Assembly: GCA_900618425.1 (NCBI GenBank)
Contig: UZAN01039370.1
Coordinates: 251,626 to 315,625 of the forward strand
From: Echinostoma caproni
Taxonomy: Eukaryota; Platyhelminthes; Trematoda; Plagiorchiida; Echinostomatidae
Direction: 5' to 3'
DNA: 64,000 nt
The position numbers were made by a program, and so were the translations under genes. Of the stretch, positions 1 through 13,515 are shown one piece after another; position 1 is the first letter of the stretch; the number at the start of each line of letters is the position of its first letter. The notes under the pieces are model-generated. The model had not been told where the DNA came from, did no database searches, and saw nothing but the letters and a program-made list of their open reading frames with translations.

Positions 1-805
1 TCTTATTTTTATTTGCCGTAATATAATATTTATTATTAATATTAATATACAATATATAAAAATGATATGAACTGATAATATGGCGAACTCAAAATGCCAT
101 TCAGTATTACTTTAGAATTATAGAACTAAATACATGTTTTACTATACCGACTCGCAGGGTACTCCATAAAGTCGTAGATAATACAAGACCTTCTCGCTGT
201 TCTGTTAGCATTTAGCCCTATTTATTACCCTTCTAATGTTATTGAATGTGTCGATGCATGTCAAACGAAAAATAATGGAATCGTTAAATGTCTCCCTAGC
301 CTGTAATCTTCCATTCAATCCGTCTCTTGTTTTACCAAAGCACTGTGACTTTCAACCTGTCATAAATGCATCGCAGTCATACAATCCGTTTTACCTTGAC
401 AAAACTAAAAATTAGACATAAATCAAATTACGTCACCTTTCAGCCGTTGACATTTAGATCAGTTGAATCTCTACATGTTTGAAATTTAAAGTCAATAAAA
501 ATCTGCATCAAGCATCGGACAATATGGGGCAGAAAGACTTGAATAAAAATCTTACCACAAAACCAAAAGCGAATGCTAAACACTTCTGCTGGTACGCATA
601 TATGGCCGTCAAGTATGTGACTGATCTTGCATAGTGTCTGATAAAAGCTGAAAGGTATACATTTTGAATCTCATCTAGAAGAACAAGTTTGAGGCAGATT
701 AGGACTGTCGAAAGAAACGAAAAGTCGTGTTACGATGTTTTTATCCAACGAAACACGACTTTACCAGTAAAATGTATTACAATAATTATGACCAAATTTA
801 TTAAC
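1..805. other. Non-coding, nothing recognised
   Basis: AT-rich sequence with short TAATATTA-like runs near the left edge. No homology, repeat or convincing exon was recognised. On the minus strand this is the region just downstream of the possible gene ending at 806, so it may hold its 3' UTR. Confidence 0.5.
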
Positions 806-3800
806 CTAAGGAGTGATCTGTGATTTTATTTGTTTATTTGAGTGTGGAGCGATAACCGGAACTTCTTTTGTTTCGCCATCATTTCCGATTCCTGAACATT
901 GATAAATAAGATATCCGTCGAAAATGATAATGCGAGAGTAAGGGACAAATTGCTTCACTCTTTTATAAATTAAATCCACAGAAGTCTCATGATTGGTATA
1001 CATCTGAGATGTCATAAACAGAATTGTGCGACTATCTTCGTGGTCACAAACCTATTTTTGAGAAAACTTTTAAACTGGGTATTCTGACATAGATGAATAG
1101 TAAGTGACTTGAAATAAATCTGCCCCAGTTGTGGATTAACTCAAGTTAAGCTGCACGACAACAATTGCTAGACATATTAACTCGACTGAAAGCCTCACAC
1201 ATTGCATTTGTGCTAGTAATTGAAATAACCATTTCATATGGTATCATTTTAGTAATAAATCAATCATTTTCAATTGATAACCGATAAGGTATCCCAGATG
1301 GACGATAAATAAACCGAGAGAAGATTTTATTATCCGAAATCATGATGACGTATATTCTAAAGTCAACTTTGTTTTCTTATCAGTCGAGATCGAACATTTC
1401 AATATCAGGTATAAACCATTTCCAGATATTGACAATGAATAATTGTTAGGTTTTAGTGCATCGAAAGGCTTTGTTTTACAGCTGCAATGTACCTGTCTTT
1501 GCCATTAAAGGTTTTACAACGCTCTGCGGTGTCATATGAGGAAAACGGTTGATCGTGTCATGATCGCCTGATTTGACAACGACCACACACGCATAGTTAT
1601 AAATCAACTGGAAAATTAACTGGCGTTCGTGCCAGTGTAATACTGCGGGGTAATGTCCAGACACACACGGGGATTGTTCAACTAGGCATATGTATTACCT
1701 ACGACTTACCAACACTTAGGTGCGATCATAAAACTTTATTTTGTTACGCTGTTTGTGCACTGCAACTCGCCTGTGAGCAAATAGCAGTTCACTAAAATGT
1801 CAAACATGGTAGTGGTTGTAATTTTAAAAAAATGAACTATCGCCATCAATAAAATATTTCGTTCAAAGGGTATAAAATATGCGTGACAGATTTTCAGTTT
1901 CCTTCAATGAAGTAAATAGTTTATCAGTATAAAACCGGTGTTGTCGAAAGAGGAACATTAGTGTATTGTGCTTTTTACTTAAGAGATAAATTGATTGTGA
2001 AAATGAAACCTTCACTTTGTTTAAACCAATCAGTTATTGAATAGTTGAACTTCGTGCACCAGTTAACACCATGAATGTGATCTTCATCGTGATGGTCGAG
2101 TGCATTTGAAATCCATCATATTTTCTGTTGAGCACCCACGTTGCATCACGGAAATGGTTTGATATACTTACGTTGTTGGCCACACGCAACAACACGTGCA
2201 TAGGAGTGACACGGAGAATAATTCAGGTCACGGATTACTGCTTTGATGAACACGGACCATTCTCCGCACAAATGAAATTCCTGAACTCCATGGATTGCGT
2301 GTTGTGAATATGAGCTTGTTCTGTTTTGCACTTAGCCAATAACAGGTAGCTTTTGAGTTATTTTTATATGTTTACCATTGTACGCGTTGTCTACTGACGT
2401 ATTGTTTACTTTGATGCCTCCGATAAGAAGGGAGTGCAATCCAAACTCTCTTTTTTTTCTAAAAATCTTCACTTCGGTTAGTCAAAGTGAAATCGTAGAT
2501 GATACTGAAACTCGAGTAATCAAAAAATGACTAAGCAGTTTGCGTATATTACGAAAAACTGGATCAAGACAAATATCTTGACGGTAATTCGCTTCTTTTT
2601 GATAGAAATTTCGATTTCACCAGACAGCATCGAAGTTTGAAAGTTAGAGAACCACTAGTTCTGTAATTGTACATAAGAAACCAGGCAAGCGAGTGCGTAA
2701 TGTTGCAGGCACGAACAAGAATAATTTCTGGCAGGAAAGGAAACAGAACGCTCGTCGTCAGTGAACAAATTCAAACAAGTGTCTAAAAAAAACAGCTGTA
2801 TTACGTGATGCAAAGAATGTATAATTAGTTTTAGAATAACTGTAGAGCAAACCATTTTCTGTGTGAATTCAAGAAGTTTCAACTCAAACCTGGCTCAAAG
2901 AATGTTTCACTTTAAAAGTCTCTGTTTTTTATCGATAATGAATACGTTCAAGTGTGTTCGACCGCTGAACGCTGTGTACGGTACAGATTCGTTGAAATAA
3001 TGTGATCCATCCACACACTTATATAGCGGATTTAAAGGTGTATCAACCAAATCTGTAAGTGTGTTTCACATTATAGTATTACACAAGTGATTATTTTATT
3101 GCATAATGTAATTTATGGTCATCTGACATCAGCAAACTCAGCGTTGATCAGAGTGTATTTACAGTCACTCGGTCTAGTACTTCGTGTATCGACTTTCCCC
3201 TTTTGCTTGCCTTTCTCTGCGAACGTTAGGGCTCGCTTATGTATCACAACAACCTTTGATTTTAATCACGAAAAGTGAGGGAGCTCATGAATAAAACGGA
3301 CTCTGAGTCCTCATCCTTTTACACGTATTACATTCGAAGACTGCATTAAATCGGTTGCTATGATAAACATTCGTGAATGATAACCGCGTTCTCTGTTCGT
3401 GTTCTTGATCGATGACGGGGTGTATGAGATGATGCCAGCGGTAAACAAACGTTCGTAACTGTCACTTCAGTGTATATATTTATATATACCACCGGCTTGC
3501 AGGCATGGGGTTGGGATACAAGGCAGTGTAAAAGGGGGTCAGAGAAATAAGTTGAATGACGCGAAAAACAATGTGCTTGTTGTTTCACAGTAAATCTTTT
3601 CTCATTTTTTGTGCGCATCTAATTTATTTGTGGGACACGAGATTGCAACAGGCAGACCGTTGAATGATCGCGCCGCTGCCTTCTATTCCGGGTTATATCT
3701 CTTAGCGTCTCTAACCAACGACAAGCCTCATCCCGTAGGCCACAACCTCGTAAGTGAGCAGCACCAGCTAAAGCCAAAACCGAAGCCAGCTTCTTCATAT

Positions 3801-5070
3801 CTCTACACTATATCATGATCTGACCGCCGCGGCGCTTCTTCCAGACTTCCTCGGCAAGTGCAACGAGAGCACGCAAAGGTAGTCAATGGACAAGTATACG
3901 CAATACGTGATCAAGCCATTGGAGGTGGTGTAGAGCAGTTACTCCTGTTAGAGAGCTACTATCTATACCCAATACCTGACGATGAACCTCATCATCGCTC
4001 ACCCGATGTCCCAGCCGGACACGAGCAATGCTTCGGAGAAATTGGTAGTTGAATACAGAAATCCAAATGGCGTCCTCAATGCGTAAGGGTGTTTGAGTTA
4101 CCACGAATAAACTTATGCTCCACACCCCGTTTCAAACAGTTTATGAATAGGATTGAGTATGTAAACTAAGTTGGAATGAATTATTGCTTATCTAACATAT
4201 TGGTTACCATAGAATAATGACTACATATGATTGCTTCTGCATTAATGGGAACAGAGAACGGATCCACTCCCCCCCCCCGACTGAACCATGCGGTCTTGAT
4301 AAGTGAACTAATAACTCGACCCGGTGTGAGACGTTTCTAGAGGATTTTCTCAATCGAATTCACAACAATCCCCAAGTATTTTCTCTGTGAATTATGGCAA
4401 CAGTTTTGTAGAAGCCTTGTATCCACCTTTCCGCAGCGATTATTGTTCATTCGAATAGGGGAAGAGATTGGTTGGAGGCTGCTCGACGCTTTAGTTGAAA
4501 ACCGCTAAGGTACTAGTATTTTACGTTCATCCGGTTCAGACGTGATAGTGGGCACACTTTTTGACGGTCTCCATAATAGCGGTGTTTTTGGAAAAGGCTT
4601 GGGACTTAAAATAAATCTCTGAACCAGAATACTCGAAATATCTTGCAAAGCTTTGGTAGAATGTTTGCACAACATGATGTAGGAATTCTCTTCAGGCACC
4701 TATTTCTTAGATTTTCTGTAAATGGGTGATAACCGCAATCATTGCCTCAACAGCTAAAGTCATATCAGCGTTGATTATTTAGGAGAAGACCAAGAATAGC
4801 TGCAATAAAAACAAGTGGTGCTTATTGTGGTGTGAGAAACCTTTACTGCCCATTTTTAATTTACAGAAAGGGTGGAATAAATAAGGAGTGGACTAAATGG
4901 AACTCATTCTGGTCGACGTTATCTGGGACTCGTTTGGGGTAAATTGGGTTGTATACTTTGACGCAGATGGTAAGAATAAAGAAACCTGCTTGTCTTTGTG
5001 ATTCTCAAGTCGTGATACTCACAAAATCGCACAACCGCCGTCAGTGCTATTATCTCGACATTCACGGCAG
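806..5070 (-). CDS. Possible spliced gene, minus strand, 3' part; product unknown
   Basis: A chain of open segments with splice-like borders can be read from high to low coordinates: 5023-5070 (48 nt, donor GTGAGTAT), 4525-4650 (donor GTAAAA), 2682-2782 (acceptor with a T8 tract), 2172-2280 (donor GTAAGT), 1493-1642 (acceptor ACCCCGCAG) and a stop-containing last exon, 806 to about 1051. Phases agree at every junction except the last. That one fits only if a weaker acceptor at 1036 is used, giving 806-1035. An AATAAA lies a few bases after the stop. I recognise no domain. Composition is rich in Cys, His and Tyr, which random AT-rich sequence also gives, so chance is a serious alternative. An RTE-like LINE tail (3619-4125) would lie in the intron between 2782 and 4525. 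Confidence 0.22.
3619..4125 (-). mobile_element. LINE (RTE-like) ORF2 C-terminal relic
   Basis: One minus-strand frame runs 169 codons with only a TGA and a TAG before its terminal TAG at 3619-3621. It reads like the C-terminal tail of the LINE endonuclease-reverse transcriptases common in trematode genomes. In order it shows FLRSIARVRLGHRVSDDEV, LQWLDHVLRI, EVWKKRRGGQ, GLRDEACRWLETLRDI and RNRRQRR, matching the usual LRSIAR / RWLGHVLRM / WKK.RGGQ / WGPRD..WLETL.DM blocks. The local GC content is clearly higher than the flanks. No RT core is visible upstream (above 4125), so this is a 5'-truncated copy, as is usual for LINEs. Clade assignment to RTE rather than another LINE group is an inference. 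Confidence 0.8.
4269..4278. repeat. Short poly-C run
   Basis: Ten consecutive C in AT-rich sequence. It is notable only because a second, longer C run at 43389-43405 lies beside an unresolved base. Both may be length-polymorphic or sequencing-sensitive. Confidence 0.9.
4866..4969 (+). CDS. Possible first coding exon, product unknown
   Basis: A strong acceptor-like pyrimidine tract ending in TTTACAG precedes 4866, and a good donor (GATG|GTAAGAA) follows 4969. Inside, an in-frame stop is followed directly by ATG at 4897. From there 24 codons are open to the donor, beginning MELILVDVIWDSFGVNWVV, with one base left over (phase 1). An acceptor followed by a stop and then an ATG is what a 5'-UTR plus start exon or a trans-spliced leader acceptor would look like. 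No partner exon was identified and the segment is short, so chance is quite possible. Confidence 0.2.
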
Positions 5071-8000
5071 CTAAATTATCTATTTGTTAAAATCAATAAG
5101 GTACGTTCCATGTATGTGAAAACTATCCTAGCGCACTCAATACGGAAATAAATTGCTTTCACATGACACCCCTGATTGACAACTCCAAACGACCTTTTAC
5201 ATTTCCAATATATTGCTGCTAGATTGTAAATGGTTTGTGATTATGTGTATTGAGACGAAATATTGGTATTGCAAACCATGAATACACCGCATTTTTTTAT
5301 TATACGAATAAAATATTCTTGAGACAAACTGTGGTCAGCTTTTAGATGGGATTCTCCATCGAAGTCATTTGCGTCACAACTTCAATCATTGTACTACTCC
5401 TGTTTTCTCTCACCAAAGTAAGCCGGATCAAGTGCATTTAAGCGTTGTAGGCATCCGTTGGTTATTACTTTTGATTTGTCTCGAACTGAGATTGTATTTT
5501 GTCGTTTGCACATTCTCTCTTTGGTCTGCTTCGTTTTCTACCGTAATGACTAGAACATGTTCCACTATTTTTTGTGCTCCTATTAAAATGAGAACTATAA
5601 ATCTTGGTTAAAATGTAGCAAAATGCAACGGAATCACTACCATCATCGTCTGACATGACAAACCCGTCGACCTTCCGAAAAGATATAATCCTTTTTAGCA
5701 TGTTCGTATCATAATATATAACGCACTGAGCCATGCAAATAATAAGCTTCTCTTAGGGATGTATTAAACGAATGGTTTGAGTTTATTCATTGCGTTTACT
5801 GAAGTTGATCTTTTCGGAATGAAAGAAAGCAGTTTTCTATCAAACATCATTTCTATCTGACCAGGAATCCGAGGTATTATGATGTGTCACGTTTTAGCTT
5901 GTCTATATATGTAATACTCACCTCGTCTAGAATACCAGATGCTATTCAAGTGCATCAAATAACGACTGAAAGTCTCCCAATGTTTTCAAAACATGTATTC
6001 TGCGAACTGTCTAGAGGTTTCATGCACCTGAAGCAAAATAATCCTGTTTTATGCACAAATATTGGAAATACTGTCAACACTACGGTAATTGTAGCATTAA
6101 ATATATCTGCAAAACATCAAATCCCGTAAATAAGACTAAATATATCATTCCAAAATGGAAAATTGAACAGACAAAAAATAGCAGATTAATAATGAGAAAG
6201 TGGAGTTCGAAATGTTGACTATAGAACTCCAAACGGTGAAGCATAAAAAAACCCAGTTTTCTCGCAATAAACCCTCCAAAGACAGTGGAACAAACTTTAT
6301 TTTGGTGTGATTTTTTCCGGTGGCTCATTTTTGATGCTCATAATACAAGCAGTGTATAAAATAAATTTCATACTACCCAATATTCTTGAAAAGGAAAATA
6401 AAAGAACCAGAAAATATCCAAAAAAGTTCCTCATCTGATTGCGGGATCAGTGTGATGCTTTGGTGTTTCTAATGAATCGTCAACGTTTGGGAACTTCCTT
6501 ACCCGAAAAGCACAATGCAAATGAATTACCGCAACATTTTAAACGCATAAAGAGCATTGTTACTAGGTAAAACATCAATCATTTGAACCCGAAGTGGGCA
6601 AAGCCATGTATTTGCATGTGATAAGCGGTTTGCCATCCCATTTTGAGAAGAAATGGATTATTTTATTTGCCGCGAATCTAAAATCCACATAATTTACAAT
6701 GCTGGGATCGGATTTTGATGACTCTAGATGTGTTTCATCAACTACACTCCCGTTGGTCCTTGTTGATCTGAAGTGGAGCTGGCTTCTTTAAGCATAAATT
6801 ATCTGAAATGCCAGAAAAGTTCAGGATTCCGAGTTTTCCGCATATAGTGGTTCGCGAAAGGTTTGTACCTGCCTTGATTTTTTTCAAATTGTGGAAAATC
6901 AATGAGCCATTGCACCGCAGTCATCCCACACGGGAAATATGTTTTTCAGTACACTTTTGCTTACGTGTTGCATCACTGAATTGATACTAAAAAATAATTT
7001 GTGGCATTTTGCAAACCAAACCATTAGAAGCTTTTGACACGCATTTCTATGCGAAATCGTATTTTCCTTCAATATATGTGGCATATCGAGCCCGAGCTAT
7101 CGTAAATAAATCACGAGTAACTAGGGTTAATTAACCTCAGTTGTGTCCAATCTCAATAATCGATTAGTAGTTGTTGACCACCACCTCGTTTGATAAGTTG
7201 CTGATATAAATTATTCATTGAGATTAAAATTAAGTGAAATCGACCTCCATATGCTCCAATGACTTCATGACATTTCGCAGGCAGCCACGTGAATACACCA
7301 ATGAGTCTAATTGGATTCCGTTCCAAAGTAGTTGGTGTAATTTCATAAGAAAAATCACTGGTAACCGGATGCGGAAGACAAAATCCACTGACAAAAAATT
7401 GGTAATTGTGGAACAATTGTTTGTGTTCGAGCTTTATCCTGACTGCTCAAAGACTCTTGTATTGTAAACTCTATCGGGCATGGCTTGAAGCTGAAGTTAA
7501 TAACACGCGATTTTGCGAATCCTCCTCCTCAAAAATAGAAAAAACTATATCAAACCATTTATTTCTGATCAAAAGTATGATTATTGAGCAGCGATGATAC
7601 TTATGCATTGATGGCATAGTAATGCAATGATCATAATAATGTGTAATTCATTATATTTTTCGAATTATATGTACTGTCTCCTAGAATAAACGTCATTTTA
7701 CCCATAACTTTGAGAAGAATAGTAAAAGGATGTTATGAAAACGACGTTTGAGGGTGTGCTGAGAAGTTGAATTATTGAATGGCTGTGAATAAGTTGAAAT
7801 CTCTTCTGAGGAACATCATTCAGGGTTGCCTGTCAGTTGAAGCTTCTGTCAGTGGAATACCGTAAATATAAGCAAGTTTTATGTCTCGCAGGAAAGAAAA
7901 GGATTTAAGATTGGTCAATAATATCGATCCTAAAGTTTCATTTCTGTTCGGTAAAATAACCCTCGCTTTGGGATTTGTGGCTGAAACACTTCTCATAACT

Positions 8001-11000
8001 GAGGGTTTGATTTACATCAACATATCATCAAGATGAACTTGAATTATTTCGGACCTGTTTACCTCATAGATTTACTTTAACTTAGAGTGGTCTATGTTTT
8101 ACGCAGACATGATAGTACCCCATAAATTATAGCCACTTCTAAAGCTTCTATGTAAGCACTGTTGTGCTAATATATAGAATTGATATCACAAACGTTTTAG
8201 ATTATCAGAGTTCCTTCAGTCGGCTTATAATATTGGAACAATTGTTGCATTCACCTCCTCAGTGTCAACTTCAGACTTTGTGCGGATAAATTCATACCTT
8301 TGTTGATCTTCAAGATCAAGGCATTCCTGCACGTTTCATTTTGGACTCGTAAATACTGATAGAATCAGCCTGCTGCTGCGACCTAGAAAAGTTGAAATAT
8401 TGGCAGAGTTGATTTCGTATTCTATCGCACCCATCAAACAAACTACCTCACTACGTCGCTTCACCTAATTTGCCGTTACGGTACAAGATAAGATTGGATA
8501 TAAATTGGTCGTATAGCTTGGCCAATATCCAAAAAGTATGTTTTGATAAATATTCATAAAGAGTAATTTAAGCAGAGAGTTCATCAGTTTGGTTTTCTAC
8601 GGCTGTTGGACGTGAATAAGCATATTACAATGATGAGAACAATTACGAATTTATACCTTGTGTAGTTCTGTTGATGTGTGTTGGACGACTGATGCCCATG
8701 CGTCTGTGAATTGGTAATCCAATACCCATTTGCAGATCATCATTCTGCCTACTCTAGCAAGCAGAGCTCAGACTACGGATAACCTATTTATGGTACCATC
8801 TCAAACTGTTTCAAAAGCAATGGTTTAAATAGTGTATTGCATCATGTGTACGAGAGAAAACAAACACCAGTGATTTTGACGGAAACCAAAACATCAAGTA
8901 GATAATGTATTCAACTCCCACCAGATATTCGAAAACTTCTACAAAAATGAACGATTTCAGAATTTATTATTCTTGTTCTTAAGCCAAAAAACTGAGTAAA
9001 ATCTTTAATGCTCCGTTGGAATGAACTTTCGGATGGTGTTTTTTACGCGGTACGGTAATGTTTTCATGACAGCACATGCTTCCTAGTCGCACCTGATCAG
9101 TGATCGAGCAGTGGTACACAAGTGGTCGAACACAACATGTGACGTGTGAGACGGGACAAGAGTGAATTACCTATTCAGGCTTGACCTAGCTCGATATGGA
9201 CAGGGTGCGTAACTACCTCGTTTTATAATCATCTAGTCTGTATAAACCCTCTACTTGACTGTTAGACGAAACACGTAAAAGCGGACAGAAACAATGCATG
9301 CCAGTAAGGTTGTTCGGTTTTTGTACGAACAAATAAGAATCAAGTATTCGGTCAACAAAGTATAGTACTACGTATATAATTGACTGACTCCCTCAACCAT
9401 CCATCAAATTTCATATCGGCTCCATTTTCCTTGGTGTGCTTTCAATAGGGACATGAATTAAACTGTTGATTTGGATTTCACATAAGCCTACTTCTGAAGT
9501 GTTCCATGGATGGATTCCACTTGGAAAAGCAGGCATTGTGGGGCATTTCTGACGAAATATAACCGTCTCCAAATGGTAACGTGGATTTCTACATGGACTT
9601 TAAACAGGCTGAGGTATCATTCTGCCTGCCCTTATCATCGCATATTTTTAAGTTATTTCAGAGCAACAACGCGTTTCTTGTAGCGGACAGATAAACACTT
9701 CACGATACTCCTAGACACAGTAATGTGCTTCACCAGGTCAGGTTAAACGCTGTATTTGACCAGAACGGAAAATGTGTGAAGCAGTTTTTGTCTTGGAGGT
9801 TTTGATTCAATAACGTTATTTTGCCGACGTACCACCTATGTATCAACAGGTATTCATCGAATTGGTTTGAAACTCTGACTAACGTCAAATTTCTTTCCTG
9901 CAACATCTTGCAAACTGTTTCCCTCTCTGGAATGAATATGTTATAGCCCACATGTTTAACATATCTGTAATAGTATACATTTATTTCTTCATTATTCAAA
10001 CATTATTCAAATGTACGATATCTCGAGTTCGACAGCGTTACTGGTACATCCGTTGTAAGCTAACAAACCATCACAAGGAAGACATCATAAATGTTTATTT
10101 GTGGTAATGACTCATATTTATGACACAAAGATGTCAGCTTCATTTTGTCAATACCCGGTCGGCTCTTATTTGTGAGCGATTGGGTCAATCGGTTTGACAT
10201 GAAATTCGTTAATTTACAATCGAATTGCATTTGCCAATTTCTACGTTTATTGGGATATAATTCCGCACAAAATGTATTCACGATGCGACATTTTACTACA
10301 GTAAATTTTTAATCATTCAAATTATGAATGCATTTCAGATATAAATTATCATTGATCAAAACACGTGAAAAACTAGACTGTTTAGTTTATGCACATTGAA
10401 AATAATACACATCCTCATAAAACAGCCTGCAAAAATTAGAAAGAATACACCTCTTGATTGCTCTACAACACATTTTCTAATTCTGAGCCATAAAGCTTTT
10501 CACTAACTCCCAAGTTGCCGAAACTTGAGGTAATGCTAATTGAATGGTACTACCCAGGGAGAAATTGAATAACGTTTGGAGAAAAAGATCCCATTATTTC
10601 CACTCCTTTAAGTTCACACAAACAAATCGATATGTGAATGCAATATGGAAACAAAAACATAATTATAAATTGAGGTTTGTGTAGTACGCGTTCCGTTATT
10701 AAATTCATAAAGTAATAATATGTAGTAGTCGTGTTTGCTTGATAGTAATTTTGTTATGCGTTTCCAATCTGCAATTTGTCGATTGTTACGTTCCTGAGAA
10801 CGAATTTTGTGTCCGTAAACCTCTGGCAACATCCAGCCTATTGATCATTCACTTTTGCCAAAAGGGAGAGTTTCATCGTCAGAAAAAGCCAAACTGCTAA
10901 ACGCAACGGGACTATCAAACATCTTGTGTTTTCTACACAAATGGCAGTGATAAATGCAGCCAATATGATAAAAACGAGTTGAAATTCTGACTGGCGAAAC

Positions 11001-13249
11001 TAATATAGTTTTATTGGTGATGTAAAGGAAACTTCACCGTGTGCATCCAACGCTTTATCAAACTAATTTCATCTGTCATCCAGCAAAAGCGAATCGTTCT
11101 GTTTAGCAGATCAACTAAGGAAGATAAATATTGATAATCGGTCAGTTTTGAGTACACTGGCGATAAATCGAAAAAACATTCCATTTACTGAAATCATGAA
11201 TCGGATAAAAATAAGGGATCGAATCTGACCTAGAGATCACCTTCTGAATATAAGTGCGGCTTCATCAAATCTGATTCTCTTCAGTCTGTGCATTTGAAAG
11301 AAATCTGGGATCATAAATTTAATACCCGTTTGATTTCGGCACAAGATGGACTAGTTAAAATGTTCCACAAGAAAGTTGTGGGATTCTATTCGCCTTTGCT
11401 GTGCACTTTGCAGCTTACGGAACAAAAGAAAAGCTAAATCCCACGGTACGGCTGATTCAATCTGACCAAGTGTTGAGTATCCATCGGCTCAACCCGACAA
11501 GGGTAAAAATAGTAAACGAGCCTATTAGTTGCCCATTGAATAAGTGGGTACTATGCATTCACTCTATGAGTGAGGCTCCCGGTTCGATAATCAGGTCTGT
11601 AGACAAATTCGCATTGCACACTGATTTATTATCGCATGCGTTATGTTTTTGTCCGTTGGGCACACACGCAAAATTAGAACACACTCATGATTTTCCAATC
11701 AGTATCGATACACCAAATTTTGTTCGAGGTTCAGTAGTCAAAAAATGATAAAGAGTCATTGGATTTTTCATCATTCTTTATATTGGACTTGGAATAATGT
11801 GAAAAATATAAAAGAGAAATAAACTTCTGGAACACAGTCGTAGCAAAACTGACCATCTTGAATAAACGTCTCATTCACTTAACCTAAATATTATGAATGT
11901 TTACTCAAACTGCATATACTCATCCTTTTTAAACCAAACATCTTTTGTGTTTTATCCAGGAAAAACATCACAACCGGAAATAAAACGAAATTCTCATGTT
12001 TTGATTGACTGTGCGATGAAACAATTTTGATCGATAGAATGAGGATTCAGTCCATTTTGAGAGAATCAGTGACGAAATATCGTCAGCATTGACAGGAACA
12101 GAAACTATGTGAACTCCGATACATTGATTTTCAAGAGTTCGGGATTTGTTTTGTCTTGTCTTGTTCACAAATGAAACGTTCCGTGCGGGAGCCAAGATTG
12201 GTTTGAGAAGTAAAAGAAGAAATAAATAAATGACAGATTATTGTGTGACCAAAGGTTTATACTTTCTCCTGGGCACAAACAAAACAGTTCTTTCTGTACC
12301 ACACTTCAGTTTTAAAGATTCTTCAAACGTTAAATGTGTTTATATAAAGGACTAAGACAGATATTGCATTCATCTTGGCAAAATTGTCTGCTTTTGGTCA
12401 TCTGTCAGCAATTGCTCATATACTTTCCTCTTTGCACTCAATTGCATGCAACGTAGCTAGCGGATTCATACACACCGTTGTAAGTAAAAATATTCCTAAT
12501 GATCTGGACGTCTCAGATAACAAGTTTTAATACACCGTTGATAAAGTTTTCAAAACTAATACTTATCCTGGTTTCGCGATGGAGAAAACACGTTTGATTT
12601 AATGGAATTTTGAGACTAAATCTCAAAACCACTAACAGTAAACGCAATCGAGTTGCATTCTGGAGAACGCTCAAAATTCGTGAATTAAAAGCTTAAATTA
12701 TTGCATGCCACTGGCAGGATGTAAGTGCTCATTGACGTTCTCTACAATTTTAGTTGTCACACTTCGTTTTTCACTGACGTGATAAAATGTATAAAATACC
12801 TAGTTTTTTTGACAGAATAAAAGAAATCTCATTGGCGTTTGCTTCTATCCAAAATCCGAATAAGTTGCAAAATGTGATTGATACGTTAATCCTCGCCCTG
12901 ATAATTACTGTTTTGCGTTATCTTTGACATGTCTTTTTGTGAGCCGAAAACAAACTGATGAATGTGCGTTTTTGCGTGTCTAAAAACAAAACAAAGCATC
13001 CGTTTTTGATTATTACCAAACTAATTGAATCATCTCCATTTCTTTGCCGCCACCATTTCTACTGTTTTCTGTTTTACATCAGAGGACGCAACGGACGCTT
13101 TCCACGAATTCATTATTCTGACACAGTTCTGTTGACATCAGTTGTTCTTCAGGGAATAAAAGCACACTTTTGAACAGTTTTAAATGGGTTTACTACGGTA
13201 ATGCTGTTTGATAAGGACAAGTGTATTAAAGCACACTACACCAGAACGT
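5071..13249. other. Long non-coding stretch, nothing firmly recognised
   Basis: About 8 kb of AT-rich DNA without recognisable protein homology, RNA gene or transposon. Isolated splice-like islands occur, for example minus-strand 5922-5965, with acceptor TTTCAG and donor GTGAGTATT around 14 open codons. None can be linked into a gene with confidence. It could be intron or intergenic sequence. Confidence 0.5.
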
Positions 13250-13515
13250 TTGAAAGATAAATTCCATTTTGGTCAATTTAAAGTTGACTACAAAAGTGAA
13301 TTGTTAACAAGATTCCGTATTGACGTGATTTGTCGAACGTTTCCTGCAACACGTTTACGCACGAGTTTCATCAACCGATCCATTGAGTCATTGAATATAA
13401 GGATACATTGTCAATATCACTTTCTTCCATGTTTGTCTGTTCCTGTATTTGCTCACTTTAAGCAAACCACATTGACAGGACGATCAATGACTTTTCTCAA
13501 AGAATCAAGCAACAT
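13250..13515 (+). mobile_element. Penelope-like element fragment (linker plus GIY-YIG), frameshifted
   Basis: The first part reads in one frame as FGQFKVDYKSELLTRFRIDV then ICRTFPATRLRTSFINRSI. This is the PLE linker between reverse transcriptase and endonuclease, whose usual form is ..SELLTRRL..AI.RTFPAA.LR..Y.TRP. After a frame change at about 13429 comes CSCICSL, a stop, then ANHIDRTINDFSQRIKQH. This corresponds to the GIY-YIG core CSCGA.YIGRT...LSQRI.EH. The YIG triplet has become HID, so the nuclease would be inactive even without the frameshift and stop. I could not follow the RT core upstream. This is a short dead fragment in the same orientation as no other element nearby. Confidence 0.65.
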
